Shown one piece after another: positions 17,063 to 25,625 of a stretch of 34,950 bases of DNA. Within the stretch, counting starts at the first letter, position 1, and each line of letters opens with the position of its first letter. Made by a program: the position numbers and the translations under genes. The notes beneath the pieces are model-generated. The model did not search any database and was not told the origin of the DNA. It saw only the letters and a list, made by a program, of their open reading frames with translations. The stretch is from Cytophagia bacterium (lineage in GTDB: Bacteria; Bacteroidota; Bacteroidia; UBA7662), in assembly GCA_009926405.1 (NCBI GenBank), contig RFOZ01000004.1, positions 1 to 34,950 on the forward strand, read 5' to 3'.

Positions 17063-18439
17063 TTAGGCTAGAAGAATTTGACGGGCCTTTTCGGCCAAGG
17101 CCTTGGCCTCTTCCTCACTTTTGGCTTCCGTATAAATTCGCAGGATGGGTTCAGTGTTCGACTTTCGAACATGCAGCCAGGCATGATCCAGGTCAATTTT
17201 GAGTCCATCTTCCCAATTTTGTTGACCCTCCGAAAAGGCTTCGGACAATCGCTGAAGCAGGGCTTCTGGTTTTTGGGTAGGATCAAAGGATACCTTTTCT
17301 TTGGCCATTTCGTAGGTAGGATAGGTATTTCGCAAGGTTTTGGCGGAACAAGCACGAAGGGCTAGATGGGAAAGGAACAAAGCAATGCCCACCAAGGCAT
17401 CCCGACCATAATGCAGTTCAGGGACGATGACACCGCCGTTTCCCTCACCACCAATGACAGCTTTCACTCGTCGCATGGTCCGTACCACGTTAACCTCCCC
17501 TACCGCAGAGGCATGGTATTCTTGGCCATGTCGCTCGCATACATCCCTCAAAGCCCTGCTGGAACTGAGGTTGGAGACGGCAGGACCGGGATGAATGCCC
17601 AGGATATAATCCGCGATGGCCACCAGGGTGTATTCTTCACCAAAGAGAGATCCGTCTTCGCAGACAAAGGCCAGGCGGTCCACATCCGGGTCCACCACAA
17701 TACCCAAATCAGCCGATTGATTCACAACGCCCGAACACAATTCTTCTAAATGTTCACGCAATGGTTCCGGATTGTGCGCGAAGCGACCGTTGGGTTCCGC
17801 GTTCAAAACATCGATTTTTTGGACTCCCAACCTGCGAAGCAAAGCGGGTACGGCCAAGGCACCGGTCGAATTGATTCCGTCCACCATGATTCGCCATCCC
17901 ATGCGGGCAATAGCCTCGGCATGAACCGTGGGCAAGGCCATGATTTCATCCAGATGTTCTTCCAGGGCTCGTTCATCGGTATGGTACTGGCCCAGTTCTT
18001 CCACCGATGAATAAGCTGCCACCTCCCCAGCCTGTACCCTGTTTAACAAGGCGGCTCCCTCCTCCGATCCAAGGAAACAACCTTGATGATCCAATAATTT
18101 GAGAGCGTTCCATTCACCGGGGTTGTGAGAGGCGGTGAGTACGATGCCACCGGCCGCATGAATTCGTGGAACTTTGGTTTCGAGGGTTGGGGTGGTGGTT
18201 AAACCCAGGTCCAGGACATCCAAACCGCAGGCCATCAGGGTTCCTGTAACCAAACGACTAACCATTTCACCCGATACCCGGGCATCTCTGCCCACTACGA
18301 TGCGTAATCCACGGTTATTACTCCGAATGTATTCGGCATACGCTGTGCAGAATTTGACTAAATCAACGGGGGTCAGGCCTTCTCCGGGTTGACCACCAAT
18401 GGTCCCGCGGATGCCAGAAATGGATGCTATGAGTGTCAT
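17063..18439 (-). CDS. glmM: Phosphoglucosamine mutase-like enzyme (alpha-D-phosphohexomutase)
   Basis: Starting at the ATG at 18439 the protein has 458 residues. The ORF-track start at 18550 runs 37 residues into the end of dapF and is rejected; 'MTLIASISGIRGTIGG' is the conserved beginning. The catalytic serine is S104 in 'LTASHNP', the metal loop is 'DPDVDR' (250-255), the sugar loop is 'GEGNGG', and the phosphate loop is 'KSNTEPILRIY'. GlmM makes glucosamine-1-phosphate for UDP-GlcNAc. Phosphomannomutase or phosphoglucomutase activity cannot be excluded, but the 'SGIRGT' start and the neighbour dapF favour a cell-wall role. It starts 4 bp after dapF. Confidence 0.88.
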   Translation of the reverse strand: MTLIASISGIRGTIGGQPGEGLTPVDLVKFCTAYAEYIRSNNRGLRIVVGRDARVSGEMVSRLVTGTLMACGLDVLDLGLTTTPTLETKVPRIHAAGGIVLTASHNPGEWNALKLLDHQGCFLGSEEGAALLNRVQAGEVAAYSSVEELGQYHTDERALEEHLDEIMALPTVHAEAIARMGWRIMVDGINSTGALAVPALLRRLGVQKIDVLNAEPNGRFAHNPEPLREHLEELCSGVVNQSADLGIVVDPDVDRLAFVCEDGSLFGEEYTLVAIADYILGIHPGPAVSNLSSSRALRDVCERHGQEYHASAVGEVNVVRTMRRVKAVIGGEGNGGVIVPELHYGRDALVGIALFLSHLALRACSAKTLRNTYPTYEMAKEKVSFDPTQKPEALLQRLSEAFSEGQQNWEDGLKIDLDHAWLHVRKSNTEPILRIYTEAKSEEEAKALAEKARQILLA

Positions 18440-18443
18440 ATTG

Positions 18444-19325
18444 TCAGACTGCTTTGGTTTCCACTGCCCAGGAATAGGAAGAGCGTGCAATGCCGGGCCA
18501 AAGGCCTTTGAAGGTGCCGTTGGCCGGTCCTGCGAGGTATAAATCTTCAAAAGTTGACCCGTTGTAGCGACCCCCGACCTTCATGAGGCCACCTCTAAAC
18601 TGAACGAGAACTTCGAAATTCTCTTGAAGTTCGGCGTTGTCTTTTTGTTGCATATACAACAAAACACAGGCAACCGCACCGGTACCGCAACTGAGGGTTT
18701 CGTTTTCAACGCCTCGCTCGTAGGTGCGCACTCTTAAACGGTTGGTATCCAAAATTTCCATGAAATTGACATTCGTTCCACCCACCCCAAAGAGGGCATG
18801 CTCTCTTAGAACCTTGCCTTCCCGCAGGACCGGGTAGTTCACCAAATCCCTAACCTGTACCACTAAATGAGGAGAACCGGTATCGATAAAAACCCCTATT
18901 TCCAGGACATTCCAAGCACCGGGTTCGTGCATGCTTAGGCGATATTCTAAATCATCGGTCCGCCAAACATGGTGCGGGCCGTCGCTTGCCTCAAAGGTTC
19001 CGGATTTTTCATTCCCAAAATACCCTTTCGAAAATCCATAAGCCGCGGCACACCGGGCACCGTTCCCGCAAAGGGAGCCCTCGGCACCATCGGCATTGAG
19101 GTAATGGAGGTAAAAGGCTCCCGTTGCGGTTTTGGGTGGCAATAGAATCAAAACACCATCGGCACCGACCCCAAATCGCCGATCGCATACCAAAGACATC
19201 GCATCGTGGGCCTTCCAAAATCCGCTCTCCAAGCGCTCCAAAACGGTCGGTTGCTCCGAACGGGTCAAATCAACTAGCACAAAATCATTCCCGCAGGCCT
19301 GGTATTTATAAAATTCAAAAGTCAC
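18444..19325 (-). CDS. dapF: Diaminopimelate epimerase
   Basis: The 293-residue protein has both catalytic cysteines, C86 in 'LCGNGARC' and C213 in 'SCGTGAVA'. 'GADGVLIL' and 'NADG' are family motifs. The N-terminus reads 'FYKYQACGNDF', with Ala-Cys where Gly and Thr/Ala/Leu are usual, a mild variation. It converts LL- to meso-diaminopimelate, the lysine and peptidoglycan precursor, so this organism should have DAP-type wall cross-links. It is the first gene of a three-gene operon with glmM and a cysteine desulfurase. Confidence 0.96.
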   Translation of the reverse strand: MTFEFYKYQACGNDFVLVDLTRSEQPTVLERLESGFWKAHDAMSLVCDRRFGVGADGVLILLPPKTATGAFYLHYLNADGAEGSLCGNGARCAAAYGFSKGYFGNEKSGTFEASDGPHHVWRTDDLEYRLSMHEPGAWNVLEIGVFIDTGSPHLVVQVRDLVNYPVLREGKVLREHALFGVGGTNVNFMEILDTNRLRVRTYERGVENETLSCGTGAVACVLLYMQQKDNAELQENFEVLVQFRGGLMKVGGRYNGSTFEDLYLAGPANGTFKGLWPGIARSSYSWAVETKAV

Positions 19326-19355
19326 GGAGGCTTGTTAGGTTAAATTTCGTCTTTG

Positions 19356-19363
19356 CAAACATA
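19356..19363 (-). promoter_or_regulatory. Candidate -7 promoter box of the dapF operon
   Basis: Read on the minus strand this is TATGTTTG, an exact match to TAnnTTTG, 30 bp before the dapF ATG. The nearest upstream TTTG is 26 bp away, longer than the usual spacer of about 19-21, so the -33 element is unclear. Confidence 0.5.
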
Positions 19364-19465
19364 CGATTCGGGTAGGTGTTTCGTTAAGGCAAAGGTCCGA
19401 GGCCTTGCCATGTTTGGCACGGTTTTTGGTGGCTTCAAACTGTAATTCATACAAAAACGATCGAT

Positions 19466-20932
19466 ATGACCAAACTTCGTCAATGGGGTGGAACCCTGCT
19501 TGTTGCTTTCCTCGGAAGCCTCTTGGGGGCTTGGATTGTGTACGGATGGTCCGGACAGTCACCCTTCCCCTCAACGGGCTGGAACACACCGCCCGCTAGC
19601 CTTACCCATTTTCCTGAACACATTGTTGAACATCCCAACTTTGTGACGACAGCATCCGTGGTTACGCCCTGTGTTGTGCACATCAAAACCAAGGGTCAAA
19701 GCGCAGGTTCCCTTCAAGGCACCTTGCCACCGGGCATGGACATGTTCCGCGATTTCTTTAATGGACCGGACATGATGCCCAAGGGGCCTTCCATGGGATC
19801 CGGTTCAGGCGTTATTATGTCCGAAGACGGTTACATCATTACCAACAACCATGTCATCAAAGACGCCGACGAAATCGAGGTTATCCTCAACGACAAGCGG
19901 AGCTTCAACGGCAAGGTCGTTGGACAAGACCCTAGTTCGGATCTTGCGCTTCTCAAAATAGAAGCCACCCTTTTGCCTTATGTCAAAATGGGCAACAGCG
20001 ATGCCTTGCAGGTCGGTGAGTGGGTCCTCGCTGTAGGCAATCCCTTTAATCTCAATTCAACCGTGACGGCGGGTATTGTCTCGGCCAAAGCACGCAACAT
20101 TAATATTTTGGGCGGTGGCACCAGCTTGGAGGCTTTTATTCAAACCGACGCCGCGGTGAATCCCGGGAACAGTGGAGGGGCCTTGGTAAATGTTCAGGGC
20201 GAATTGGTCGGAATTAATACCGCCATCGCATCCAGCACCGGTGCCTACCAGGGTTATTCCTTCGCAATCCCCTCCAATTTGGTGGCCAAAGTCATGGACG
20301 ATATCAAACAATACGGTACGGTTCAGCGTGGATTCCTTGGAATACAGATTCGTGATGTCGATGCAGCCCTGGTCGAAAGCGAAAACCTCAAAGTCAACAA
20401 CGGAACCTATGTAGCTGATTTTATGCCCAATTCGGCCGCCGAAGAAGCCGGTATCCAAAAAGGAGATGTTATCACCAAAGTCCAAGGTCAGGATATCAAA
20501 ACCACTCCTGAACTCATGGAAATTGTTGGACGCAGGCGTCCAGGCGAAAAAGTTCAGTTGGAAATCAACCGCAAAGGCAAAACCTTGGTCTTTGAGGTGA
20601 AGTTGCGAAATTCGGATGGGAAAGCAGAATTGGTCAAGGCAACCCCCAAAGAGGATGATACCGCTTGGTTGGGCGCTCAATTAGAAAAAGCCGGCCGAAA
20701 AGAGCTGGAAAGTCTTCGCCTGGAATTCGGAATCAAGGTCACCCAATTATCCAACGGCAAACTCAAAGAGAGCGGAATACGCGAAGGTTTCATCATTACC
20801 AAGGTGGATAAAGTCGAAGTCAATTCGCCCAAAGCCCTCAAAGAATTGATTCAAGGCAAAAAGGGAGGCTTGCTCATCGAAGGGGTTTACCCCAACGGAA
20901 CCAAGGGTTTTTATGGGATTGAAATCCCTTAA
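19466..20932 (+). CDS. HtrA/DegP-family periplasmic serine protease
   Basis: The protein has 488 residues. An N-terminal signal or anchor helix (about 8-27) is followed by a chymotrypsin-like domain with H129 ('NNHV'), D159 ('SSDLALLK') and S236 ('GNSGGAL'), the full catalytic triad. Two PDZ domains follow at about 305-400 and 408-488, the second less typical. HtrA proteases degrade or refold damaged envelope proteins. It is a single-gene unit between the divergent dapF operon and the convergent peroxidase operon. No exact TAnnTTTG box was found upstream; CATGTTTG at 19409-19416 is the nearest match. Confidence 0.95.
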   Translation: MTKLRQWGGTLLVAFLGSLLGAWIVYGWSGQSPFPSTGWNTPPASLTHFPEHIVEHPNFVTTASVVTPCVVHIKTKGQSAGSLQGTLPPGMDMFRDFFNGPDMMPKGPSMGSGSGVIMSEDGYIITNNHVIKDADEIEVILNDKRSFNGKVVGQDPSSDLALLKIEATLLPYVKMGNSDALQVGEWVLAVGNPFNLNSTVTAGIVSAKARNINILGGGTSLEAFIQTDAAVNPGNSGGALVNVQGELVGINTAIASSTGAYQGYSFAIPSNLVAKVMDDIKQYGTVQRGFLGIQIRDVDAALVESENLKVNNGTYVADFMPNSAAEEAGIQKGDVITKVQGQDIKTTPELMEIVGRRRPGEKVQLEINRKGKTLVFEVKLRNSDGKAELVKATPKEDDTAWLGAQLEKAGRKELESLRLEFGIKVTQLSNGKLKESGIREGFIITKVDKVEVNSPKALKELIQGKKGGLLIEGVYPNGTKGFYGIEIP

Positions 20933-20946
20933 GGCCCATTGGGCCT
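20932..20946. terminator. Perfect hairpin filling the gap between convergent htrA and peroxidase stops
   Basis: AGGCCC-ATT-GGGCCT forms a perfect 6-bp stem with a 3-base loop. It starts on the last base of the htrA TAA and ends one base before the stop of the opposite gene, so it fills the whole gap. No T run follows on either strand; two-way termination is an inference. Confidence 0.45.
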
Positions 20947-21825
20947 CTAAAGGGTTTGGAGGTAAGCCAAAACAGCCTCGACTTCCATCGAGTCACCTTG
21001 CCATCGACCGGCTTCTCCGGCCCCTTTTTGGTAGTGTTCTAACACATCTCGAAGTGTTGCAGCTTGTCCATCATGAAAATAGGGCGCTGTTTTCTGTAGA
21101 TTTCGCAATACCGGGGTTCGAAGCCGTCCCCGGTCCTCTTCCTTCAAGGTCACAGCGGCCCGACCCAATTCATTCATTCGGTTTGGGAGGTTGAGGTTGT
21201 AGTACCCCCCATCGCTTTTGGCCTCTCCGTTATGGCAACGAATGCATGCGGCTTCTCCCTCAAAGAGCGATCGGCCCCTAGCAATCAGGGTAGGGTTGTT
21301 GGGGGGTGCGGTGTTCAAATCCTGGCGACCTTGTTCGCTCAGTTCCAATAGATAACGCTGCAAGGTCAACAAATAGGCCGAGGCTGGATCGGTGGATGGG
21401 TAGAGTCGCGTCAAAAGTTCATGATAGCCAGGATAAGCCTTTAACTTTTGATTTAAGGACCTCGGATCAAAAGCCATATCACCGTGCGCAGTGATGGCAG
21501 CCAAAACAGCCAAGCTTCCTATTTGGAGGGGTGGTACTCCCCCATCCGCCATGAGAGGCAGGTTAGTGGGTAGTCCCCATAAGGTCGGTGTATTCCTTCG
21601 CGTTTGGCGAGCAAAAGCTCCTACGGACAAAGGCAGTGTATCGGCAAAGGCATGCTCAGGACGATGACAAGAAGCACAGGAAACACGACCATCCGCCGAA
21701 AAGCGCTCATCCTCGAACAAAACGCTGCCCAAGGCGAGTTTTTCTGCATCCGGATTGGTGTGGGGTCGGCAAGCCGCAAAGCCCCCCAACAAGGCCAACA
21801 GAATTACGAACCTAAGGGGCGACAA
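20947..21825 (-). CDS. Diheme cytochrome c peroxidase, MauG/MbnH-like (second copy)
   Basis: The 292-residue lipoprotein has a lipobox ending 'GFAAC' (C19). Two c-type heme sites are CASCH (50-54) and CIRCH (194-198). Family motifs '[19 protein letters not shown]' and 'LRDVLEHY' are present. The loop that reads 'FWDGR' in most relatives is 'LMADGG' here, so this copy is divergent. Family members reduce peroxide or, in MauG and MbnH, oxidise residues of a partner protein. It overlaps the upstream diheme gene by 14 bp and ends the MbnP operon, so modification of the MbnP-like protein is a plausible job. Simple peroxidase activity is the alternative. Confidence 0.88.
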   Translation of the reverse strand: MSPLRFVILLALLGGFAACRPHTNPDAEKLALGSVLFEDERFSADGRVSCASCHRPEHAFADTLPLSVGAFARQTRRNTPTLWGLPTNLPLMADGGVPPLQIGSLAVLAAITAHGDMAFDPRSLNQKLKAYPGYHELLTRLYPSTDPASAYLLTLQRYLLELSEQGRQDLNTAPPNNPTLIARGRSLFEGEAACIRCHNGEAKSDGGYYNLNLPNRMNELGRAAVTLKEEDRGRLRTPVLRNLQKTAPYFHDGQAATLRDVLEHYQKGAGEAGRWQGDSMEVEAVLAYLQTL

Positions 21826-22897
21826 AATGGGGATTCAAGGCCAAGGTTGTATCGGTCAGGGATTGCAAAAAGGCAACCAAATCTGCTTTGTCTTGGGGGC
21901 TTAAGCGCAGTCCCCCGTTTTGGACCCGGAGATTGGCGTTGAGTGTGGAACTGGATTGCACTCCGCTGTTGTAATGTTCCACAACTTCTTCGAGGGTCGC
22001 GAACCGACCATCGTGCATATAAGGCGCCGTTAATCCCACATTTCGCAAAGAGGGGGTCTTGAATTTGCCCCGGTCGGAGGCCAACCCGGTAACCACCTGA
22101 AATCCAGGTTTGAGAACCGAATCCAACCCGTTGTTTTCAAAAGAACGATTGGTAAAAAGGGCGGTTCCATGGCAATGAAAACAATCCGCCCCTACGGGTC
22201 TTCCGGAACCAGGTGCGGAATATTCCCGCATAAAAAGGTCAAAGCCACGCTGTTCGGAAGGTGTTAGGTTGGCGAGTCCCATACGGGATAAATCAAAGCG
22301 TGATCGGTACGAAGTAAGACTCAGAAGGTACTGCTCCAAAGCCCATTGAAGTCGCTGTATCGTGATACTTTCATCCCCAAAGGCCTTCCCAAACGCGACT
22401 CGATAGGCTTGGTCTCCGCTTAAACGCCCCAAAGCCTGCCCCAAGGACAAATGCATTTCCACCGGATCCTGAATCGGCTGCAAAACCTGATCCCTCAAGT
22501 TGGGCGAACGCCCATCCCAAAAAAATCGATTCGCCCATAACAAATTAAAAAGAGGCATCGCGTTAAATTTCCCCAAGGCCCCACCGATCCCCTTGCTATA
22601 AACCACGGTATCCGAAAAGGCCCGGTTGGGATGATGGCAGGAAGCGCAGGATACCGTGTAATCCAAGCTCAGTGTTTTGTCAAAAAATAAACGTTTTCCC
22701 AGCGCCACTCCTTCCACCGAGGGCGGATTGTCCTGAGGCCAAGGCAGGTTGGGAAATCCTAGACCGGGCGGGGGACTATCCGGAACAAAAGTCGTTGGTT
22801 TGGGATAGGAGGTCGGTTCATCGGGACCACATGATACCAGGAGTCCGCACAAGGCCCCAAGCCAAATTCCAAAAATTCTTGAGCGCAAGACCAACAC
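21812..22897 (-). CDS. Diheme cytochrome c peroxidase, MauG/MbnH-like (first copy)
   Basis: The 361-residue lipoprotein has a lipobox ending 'LLVSC' (C23), then a Pro-rich linker. Heme sites are CASCH (84-88) and CFHCH (239-243). It has the standard 'RFFWDGR' and '[20 protein letters not shown]' motifs. It lies 10 bp after the MbnP-like gene. In methanotrophs the diheme enzyme MbnH converts a Trp of MbnP to kynurenine and so makes a copper site; this gene is the better of the two candidates for that role. It would act in the periplasm, anchored by lipid. Confidence 0.9.
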   Translation of the reverse strand: MLVLRSRIFGIWLGALCGLLVSCGPDEPTSYPKPTTFVPDSPPPGLGFPNLPWPQDNPPSVEGVALGKRLFFDKTLSLDYTVSCASCHHPNRAFSDTVVYSKGIGGALGKFNAMPLFNLLWANRFFWDGRSPNLRDQVLQPIQDPVEMHLSLGQALGRLSGDQAYRVAFGKAFGDESITIQRLQWALEQYLLSLTSYRSRFDLSRMGLANLTPSEQRGFDLFMREYSAPGSGRPVGADCFHCHGTALFTNRSFENNGLDSVLKPGFQVVTGLASDRGKFKTPSLRNVGLTAPYMHDGRFATLEEVVEHYNSGVQSSSTLNANLRVQNGGLRLSPQDKADLVAFLQSLTDTTLALNPHFVAP

Positions 22898-22907
22898 GAT
22901 TGGTACC

Positions 22908-23693
22908 TTAGGGTGTTACAAGGCCTTTCCAAACATAGGCCGATGCCAAATTGTAAGCGAGTTTGGAAGCCACCCGATCTCCCAGCGAAGAATGCGAAAA
23001 GGAGGAAGAATCGGTGATGGAATGGGTGTGGGTTCCATCAAAAAATCGACGCATTTGCAATTGGACTGAGAGATCAGCCGAGGGACCTTCCAAAGCCACG
23101 GATGAAAACGGCAAAATCACGGTCCGTAACATTTCATCACCCCCCAGATGATACGAAAATCCTCCGTTCACCGGCAGGTTAGGACGCTGATACTGCCCTT
23201 CCATTTTGAAGAAAATATAACCACTGTTCCAATTCCAATGCATATGTGCACTGTTCAGCAAGGAAAGAGGATGGCTGGGTGGCCAAGAAGCTGGATCGCT
23301 GTGATTTAGAAGGGAATCCAAACCAACACGAAACCTTAGGGCCGTGTAGGTCCCGGCAGGAACCAAGGGAGCCAAACGCCAACGGGATTGGGTTTGTCGC
23401 TCCAAATCTGCATAAAAAACGGCATCCGGGAATTCCAGCCAAGAGCTGTCGGTACGCTGCAAGGCAAAACCGCTGAGATAATATTGACAATGATTAATTT
23501 CAATTTGATTCATGAGAGTGGGTAACCACGCACGATTTAGTTCCAACGATGACGAATCGTAACGGTGGTCCAACCGCAAATACAAACCGGCTTCGTTAAC
23601 AACCGGTGGATGCGGTGGGTGGGTATCGCACGATTGCATGGCAGCCGAGAGAAACAACCAAGCAAGTCCAAAAAATTTAGAGAACGTCTTCAT
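22908..23693 (-). CDS. MbnP-like copper-binding lipoprotein
   Basis: The 261-residue protein has a signal peptide with the lipobox 'AMQSC' (C22) and a His/Pro-rich segment after it. The core has 'FRVGLDSLLNHSD' and the signature 'HMHWNWNSGYIFFKMEG' (150-166), which matches the MbnP family. Two Trp (W153, W155) and His (H150, H152) cluster there, and one Trp may be the residue converted to kynurenine. MbnP proteins bind copper through kynurenine made by a MauG-like partner. Two such partners follow directly, supporting the call. The ATG overlaps the upstream gene by 17 bp. Which Trp is modified cannot be decided without alignment. Confidence 0.82.
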   Translation of the reverse strand: MKTFSKFFGLAWLFLSAAMQSCDTHPPHPPVVNEAGLYLRLDHRYDSSSLELNRAWLPTLMNQIEINHCQYYLSGFALQRTDSSWLEFPDAVFYADLERQTQSRWRLAPLVPAGTYTALRFRVGLDSLLNHSDPASWPPSHPLSLLNSAHMHWNWNSGYIFFKMEGQYQRPNLPVNGGFSYHLGGDEMLRTVILPFSSVALEGPSADLSVQLQMRRFFDGTHTHSITDSSSFSHSSLGDRVASKLAYNLASAYVWKGLVTP

Positions 23694-24144
23694 CGTTGTT
23701 GGCTAAAGGGGTGCGGTAAAGATCTGGTTCATCCATCGACCAGAGGCATTGAAGTCCTTCACCATCAAAAAGCATCCAACGAACGGGGGCTGGAACCAAA
23801 ACCAACTTGGCTTTGCGACTGCTTTGATTTTCAACGACCCAATCCACGATAACACCTTCGTCCATGGGGAGTTCATAGGCCCCTTCTTCCACCACCGAAT
23901 CCCGGTAAACAGCTGCCATATAGGCTGTTGGCAGCAGGACTTCCTGACCTGGAAAATGAACCTCGTGTAATTTCTGCAAAATGCTCTCCAAAAAGGCACC
24001 GTGTTCGCGATTAAAGGCATCCTCCGCATCCAGCAATTGGTCTTCGGCCTCGTCGTATTCAGGGTCGGCGTAGCCCAATTCGGCTAAGCGGTTCCTCAGG
24101 GTTACCAATTGCAACAAATCTTCATCAATAGGGTTGATTTCCAC
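23677..24144 (-). CDS. Conserved-looking hypothetical protein, first gene of the MbnP operon
   Basis: The 155-residue protein starts at GTG 24144. The ORF-track start (TTG, 24174) is doubted because a perfect -7 box, TATTTTTG, lies inside those first codons. The N-terminal half is acidic and helical ('YDEAEDQLLDAEDAF', with possible coiled coil). The C-terminal half is beta-rich ('LLPTAYMAAVY', 'KLVLVPAPVRWMLF'). No signal peptide, membrane helix or metal motif is seen, so it is probably cytoplasmic. It overlaps the MbnP-like gene by 17 bp and is divergent from the phosphohexomutase. I do not recognise the family and no function is proposed. Confidence 0.75.
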   Translation of the reverse strand: MEINPIDEDLLQLVTLRNRLAELGYADPEYDEAEDQLLDAEDAFNREHGAFLESILQKLHEVHFPGQEVLLPTAYMAAVYRDSVVEEGAYELPMDEGVIVDWVVENQSSRKAKLVLVPAPVRWMLFDGEGLQCLWSMDEPDLYRTPLANNDEDVL

Positions 24145-24163
24145 GGCATTTTGATTGAATACC

Positions 24164-24171
24164 CAAAAATA
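24164..24171 (-). promoter_or_regulatory. Candidate -7 promoter box of the MbnP operon
   Basis: Read on the minus strand this is TATTTTTG, an exact TAnnTTTG match. Transcription would start near 24159, about 15 nt before the GTG at 24144. This decides against the TTG start at 24174. Confidence 0.5.
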
Positions 24172-24200
24172 CAACGGCTTGGGCTGGCTGGGTCGGGTTT

Positions 24201-24208
24201 TATCTTTG
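24201..24208 (+). promoter_or_regulatory. Candidate -7 promoter box of the phosphohexomutase gene
   Basis: TATCTTTG is an exact TAnnTTTG match, 4 bp before the ATG. CTTG at 24178-24181, 19 bp upstream, is a three-of-four match to the -33 TTTG. The predicted start of transcription falls on or next to the ATG, so the message is probably leaderless. Confidence 0.55.
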
Positions 24209-24212
24209 GGTC

Positions 24213-25616
24213 ATGACAATCAAATTTGGAACCGACGGTTGGCGAGCCATTATTGCCAAAGACTATACCATCGAAAACGTTGCCCGGGTTGCCCAGGGTA
24301 CTGCAACATGGCTTTTGGAAATGGATCCCTCCCCTACCGTTGTTTTGGGTTCGGATTGCCGCTTTGGAGGGCGAATGTTTGCGGAAACCGTCGCGCTGGT
24401 CATGGCCCAAAACGGGGTTAAGGTCCTTTGGGATCAGAACGATTTTGTTTCAACCCCCATGGTTTCTTTGGGAACAGTTCAAAACAAAGCCCATGCCGGT
24501 GTTATCCTAACGGCCAGCCACAACCCCCCCTCTTACAACGGTTTCAAAATCAAAGCCTCGTACGGTGGGCCGGCCATTCCTTCGATGATTGCAGCAGTCG
24601 AAGCCATGATTCCCGATCAGCCCCCCCCTATTCAAAACACCATCGCCTATTGGAAAGAACGCGGAAGGATTGTTGATGTGGATTTATACACCGCTTATTT
24701 GGATGAAATCCGTCGAAATTTTGACCTGGAATCCATGCAGCCCTTATCAGCGCACCTGGCCTTTGATGCCATGTATGGGGCTGGCCAGAGGGTTATTCCG
24801 GATTTGTTTCCCAAGGCGTTGAACCTTCATGGCTCCTACAATCCCGGCTTTGCGGGACAGGCTCCCGAACCCATCGCTCGCAATTTGACCGAACTATCGC
24901 AGCTTCTGGCCAGCGACCCGTCCCTGGGGATGGGCTTGGCCGTTGATGGGGATGCGGATCGTATCGGGCTGCTGAATGCGTCGGGTGACTTTGTGGATTC
25001 GCATCATATTTTGATGCTCTTGGTGGCTTACCTAGCCGGGGTCCAGGGCAAAAAGGGGGATGTGGTCGTTTCTTTTTCGGTGAGTCCCCGTATGGAACGT
25101 TTATGCAGACATTTTGGGTTGAACCTGGTGGTGACGCCCATTGGTTTCAAATACATCTGTGAAATCATGACCCAAGGGGGTGTTTTGGTTGGAGGCGAAG
25201 AATCCGGAGGAATCGCCATTGACGGTTATATCCCCGAAAGAGATGGCCTATGGATCGGGCTTACCCTCATGGAATACATGGCCAAATCCGGTAAAACGCT
25301 CGAAAACCTCATTGAGGAAGTTTATGCCGTTTCCGGACCTTTTTATTACGATCGCTGGGATTTGCATATTGAAAACGACCACAAAGCCCGGGTTCTGGAC
25401 GGCTTGGCCTCCGGGGCTTACGCTGCCTTTGGTCCGTACACGGTCCAGCGTACCGAAACCATCGACGGTTACAAATGCTGGTTAACCGATGACGAATGGG
25501 TCATGTTTCGCGCTTCGGGCACGGAGCCGGTCCTTAGGATTTACGCTGAATCCAATTCCCGTTCCGAAACCGAAGCGATTCTCAAAGCTGCCCAAACCAC
25601 CCTCTACGGAGCGTAA
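24213..25616 (+). CDS. Phosphoglucomutase/phosphomannomutase family enzyme
   Basis: The 467-residue alpha-D-phosphohexomutase has the opening 'FGTDGWRAII', catalytic S102 in 'LTASHNP', the metal loop 'DGDADR' (245-250), the sugar loop 'GEESGG' (328-333) and the phosphate loop 'RASGTEPVLRIY'. 'GEESGG' is typical of glucose- or mannose-phosphate mutases, whereas the other mutase of this window has 'GEGNGG'. It interconverts hexose 1- and 6-phosphates for glycan or sugar-nucleotide synthesis. The conserved sequence begins five residues after the ATG, so there is no room for a later start. The stop codon is part of the rnpB promoter box. Confidence 0.92.
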   Translation: MTIKFGTDGWRAIIAKDYTIENVARVAQGTATWLLEMDPSPTVVLGSDCRFGGRMFAETVALVMAQNGVKVLWDQNDFVSTPMVSLGTVQNKAHAGVILTASHNPPSYNGFKIKASYGGPAIPSMIAAVEAMIPDQPPPIQNTIAYWKERGRIVDVDLYTAYLDEIRRNFDLESMQPLSAHLAFDAMYGAGQRVIPDLFPKALNLHGSYNPGFAGQAPEPIARNLTELSQLLASDPSLGMGLAVDGDADRIGLLNASGDFVDSHHILMLLVAYLAGVQGKKGDVVVSFSVSPRMERLCRHFGLNLVVTPIGFKYICEIMTQGGVLVGGEESGGIAIDGYIPERDGLWIGLTLMEYMAKSGKTLENLIEEVYAVSGPFYYDRWDLHIENDHKARVLDGLASGAYAAFGPYTVQRTETIDGYKCWLTDDEWVMFRASGTEPVLRIYAESNSRSETEAILKAAQTTLYGA

Positions 25617-25621
25617 CTTTG
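25614..25621 (+). promoter_or_regulatory. Candidate -7 promoter box of rnpB, overlapping the mutase stop codon
   Basis: TAACTTTG is an exact TAnnTTTG match whose first three bases are the TAA stop of the upstream gene. The first paired base of RNase P helix P1 is at 25626, 5 nt after the box, which is where transcription should begin. No clear -33 TTTG is present. Confidence 0.6.
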
Positions 25622-25625
25622 GAGT

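Noticed and set aside
18440-18550. N-terminal extension of the GlmM-like ORF
   Set aside because: It overlaps the end of dapF; the conserved start 'MTLIASISGIRG' is at 18439.
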